From assembly GCF_004152865.1 (NCBI RefSeq), contig NZ_SEOO01000005.1, positions 62,001-126,000 on the forward strand: a DNA stretch of 64,000 nucleotides, read 5' to 3'. Both the position numbers and the translations under genes were made by a program. This document shows, one piece after another, positions 62,775 through 64,000 of this stretch (the stretch's first letter is position 1; each line of letters starts with the position of its first letter). The stretch comes from Sphingobium cupriresistens (GTDB lineage Bacteria > Pseudomonadota > Alphaproteobacteria > Sphingomonadales > Sphingomonadaceae). The notes under the pieces are model-generated. The model did not search any database and had not been told where the DNA came from. It was given only the letters and a program-made list of their open reading frames with translations.

Positions 62775-64000
62775 TCAGGCGGCCAGGAACATGTCTGGAT
62801 CGAGCGCCATAAGCGCATCGGCGCCGCCCTCAATCTTGCGACGCAGCGACCCTGCATCGGGCATGATCCGTTCCGCATAGAAGCGCGCCGTCACCAGCTT
62901 GGCTTCCAGATACTGCGCGTCCCCTTCGCCCGCTTCCAGCAGCGTCACCGCCGCCTTGCTCATGCGCAGCCACATCAGGCCGGTCGCGACGATGCCCATG
63001 ATGTGCATATAATGATGCGCGCCCGCCCCGGCATGGTCGGGGTTCTTCATCGCATTCTGCATCAGCCACATGGTCGCCGCGCCCAACTGGCCGCTCGCCT
63101 TTTCCAGCGCCTCGGCAAAGCTGCTCAGCTTCTCATGCCCCTTCGCGTCGGCCACTTCGTCCGCCACGATCTTCAGGAACGCCTGGAGCGCCCGCCCGCC
63201 GTTCATCGGCAGCTTGCGGCCGACCAGGTCCATCGCCTGCACGCCATTGGTGCCTTCGTAAATCTGGGCGATACGGGCGTCGCGGACATACTGTTCCACG
63301 CCATTTTCCCAGATATAGCCATGGCCGCCGAACACCTGCTGGCAGGCGACCGCCACGTCGAAGCCCTTGTCGGTGCCATAGCCCTTGATCACCGGGGTCA
63401 GCAGGGTGATGAGATCGTCGGCGCTCTGCCGCTCTTCGGGGGTGGCGGCATGGTGCGACAGGTCGACCTGCAATGCGCCCCACAGGATGAAGGCGCGCAA
63501 TCCTTCGGTGATCGCCTTGGCCTCCATCAGCATCCGGCGCACGTCGGGATGGACGAACAGCGTGTCGGCCTTCTCGTTCGGCTCCTTCGGCCCGGTCAGC
63601 GCCCGGCCCTGACGGCGATCCTTCGCATAATGGACCGCATTCTGGAACGCGATCTCCGCCTGGCCCAGCCCCTGCAGGCCCACGCCCAGCCGCGCGGCGT
63701 TCATCATGATGAACATCGCGGCCAGGCCCTTATTCTCCTCGCCCACGATCCAGCCGGTCGCGCCGTCATAATTCATGACGCAGGTGGCGTTGCCGTGAAT
63801 GCCCATCTTATGCTCGATCGACCCGCAGGACACGGCGTTGCGGTCGCCCACTGTCCCGTCGTCATCGACGAACAGCTTGGGCACGACGAACAGCGAAATA
63901 CCCTTGCTGCCTTCGGGCGCGTCGGGCGTTTTGGCCAGGACCAGGTGGATGATATTTTCCGACAGGTCATGTTCGCCCGCCGAAATGAAGATCTTTGTGC
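62775..64000 (-). CDS. Acyl-CoA dehydrogenase, C-terminal part (gene continues beyond window)
   Basis: The frame stays open to the window edge, and translation from the edge reads TKIFISAGEHDLSENIIHLV, so the start lies outside. About 408 residues are visible. TGWIVGEENKGLAAMFIMMNAARL is the FAD-linked region. QVFGGHGYIWENGVEQYVRDARIAQIYEGTNGVQAMDLVGRKL holds the typical catalytic-loop pattern of longer acyl-CoA dehydrogenases. A C-terminal extra helical domain continues to the stop. It resembles the roughly 600-residue FadE/DmdC-like group, which oxidises fatty or methylthio-acyl-CoA. Confidence 0.92.
   Translation of the reverse strand, partial: TKIFISAGEHDLSENIIHLVLAKTPDAPEGSKGISLFVVPKLFVDDDGTVGDRNAVSCGSIEHKMGIHGNATCVMNYDGATGWIVGEENKGLAAMFIMMNAARLGVGLQGLGQAEIAFQNAVHYAKDRRQGRALTGPKEPNEKADTLFVHPDVRRMLMEAKAITEGLRAFILWGALQVDLSHHAATPEERQSADDLITLLTPVIKGYGTDKGFDVAVACQQVFGGHGYIWENGVEQYVRDARIAQIYEGTNGVQAMDLVGRKLPMNGGRALQAFLKIVADEVADAKGHEKLSSFAEALEKASGQLGAATMWLMQNAMKNPDHAGAGAHHYMHIMGIVATGLMWLRMSKAAVTLLEAGEGDAQYLEAKLVTARFYAERIMPDAGSLRRKIEGGADALMALDPDMFLAA

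Overview
The window looks like a chromosomal segment of an alphaproteobacterium of the Sphingomonadaceae, probably Sphingobium-like. This rests on high GC, on family combinations typical of the group (F1-ATPase zeta inhibitor DUF1476, GapR, DUF1244, a soluble two-gene MetH, sdhCDA, a Vgr-like peptidase, the long-type isocitrate lyase), on alphaproteobacterial RpoH-type promoters (CTTG-N17/18-CCTAKAT), and on short intergenic inverted repeats built on CCGTTCG and GGGTTCCCGC. No database was searched, so the genus is an inference. No rRNA, tRNA, CRISPR array, prophage or intact insertion sequence was found.

Layout. 1-4.3 kb: a phosphate-selective-type porin behind Pho-box-like half-sites, ribosomal rplJ-rplL with a long leader, a ParE toxin fragment and a LysE-family exporter. 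4.4-9.1 kb: the bifunctional (p)ppGpp enzyme, an HxlR regulator, and a LytS/LytTR two-component pair. 9.2-15.1 kb: a GtrA flippase-like protein and a large GT-C-like membrane protein, tadA, rpmB and small envelope proteins, including an Ala/Asn-repeat lipoprotein. 15.3-21.1 kb: a methionine module, made of an ArsR-methyltransferase fusion regulator with a palindromic operator, metF, and metH split into two genes. 21.1-26.2 kb: secreted proteins, then aceA with a divergent RamB/ScfR-type regulator.

26.2-32.3 kb: a DUF885 peptidase, a glutathione transferase, leuC - a 37-codon gene - leuD (all translationally coupled), and a DUF1476-BolA-Grx4 cluster. 32.7-34.9 kb: a BlaI/M56 pair with TACA/TGTA operators but no beta-lactamase. 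34.9-41.4 kb: hemW, CAP and lipoproteins, rdgB, rph, hrcA-grpE. 41.4-48.6 kb: threonine synthase, a PadR regulator, an M14 carboxypeptidase, a zinc-free L36, pyruvate kinase and small conserved proteins including GapR. 48.7-53.7 kb: yebC and ruvC separated by a DUF559 nuclease gene bracketed by inverted repeats, then a dienelactone hydrolase, prmA and a soluble chemoreceptor. 53.8-64 kb: sdhCDA without sdhB, a parDE relic, a copper chaperone, dnaKJ, an amino-acid permease and the 3' part of an acyl-CoA dehydrogenase gene.

Most of the window is housekeeping. The strongest hunting leads are the repeat-flanked DUF559 nuclease cassette (with a possible empty repeat pair near 32.3 kb), the coupled 37-residue membrane peptide between leuC and leuD, the SAH-sensing-type regulator over the methionine genes, the intergenic repeat families, and two decayed ParDE-type toxin-antitoxin loci. 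Starts were chosen by translational coupling, Shine-Dalgarno sequences and family N-termini. Long open frames antisense to GC-rich genes were treated as shadows.
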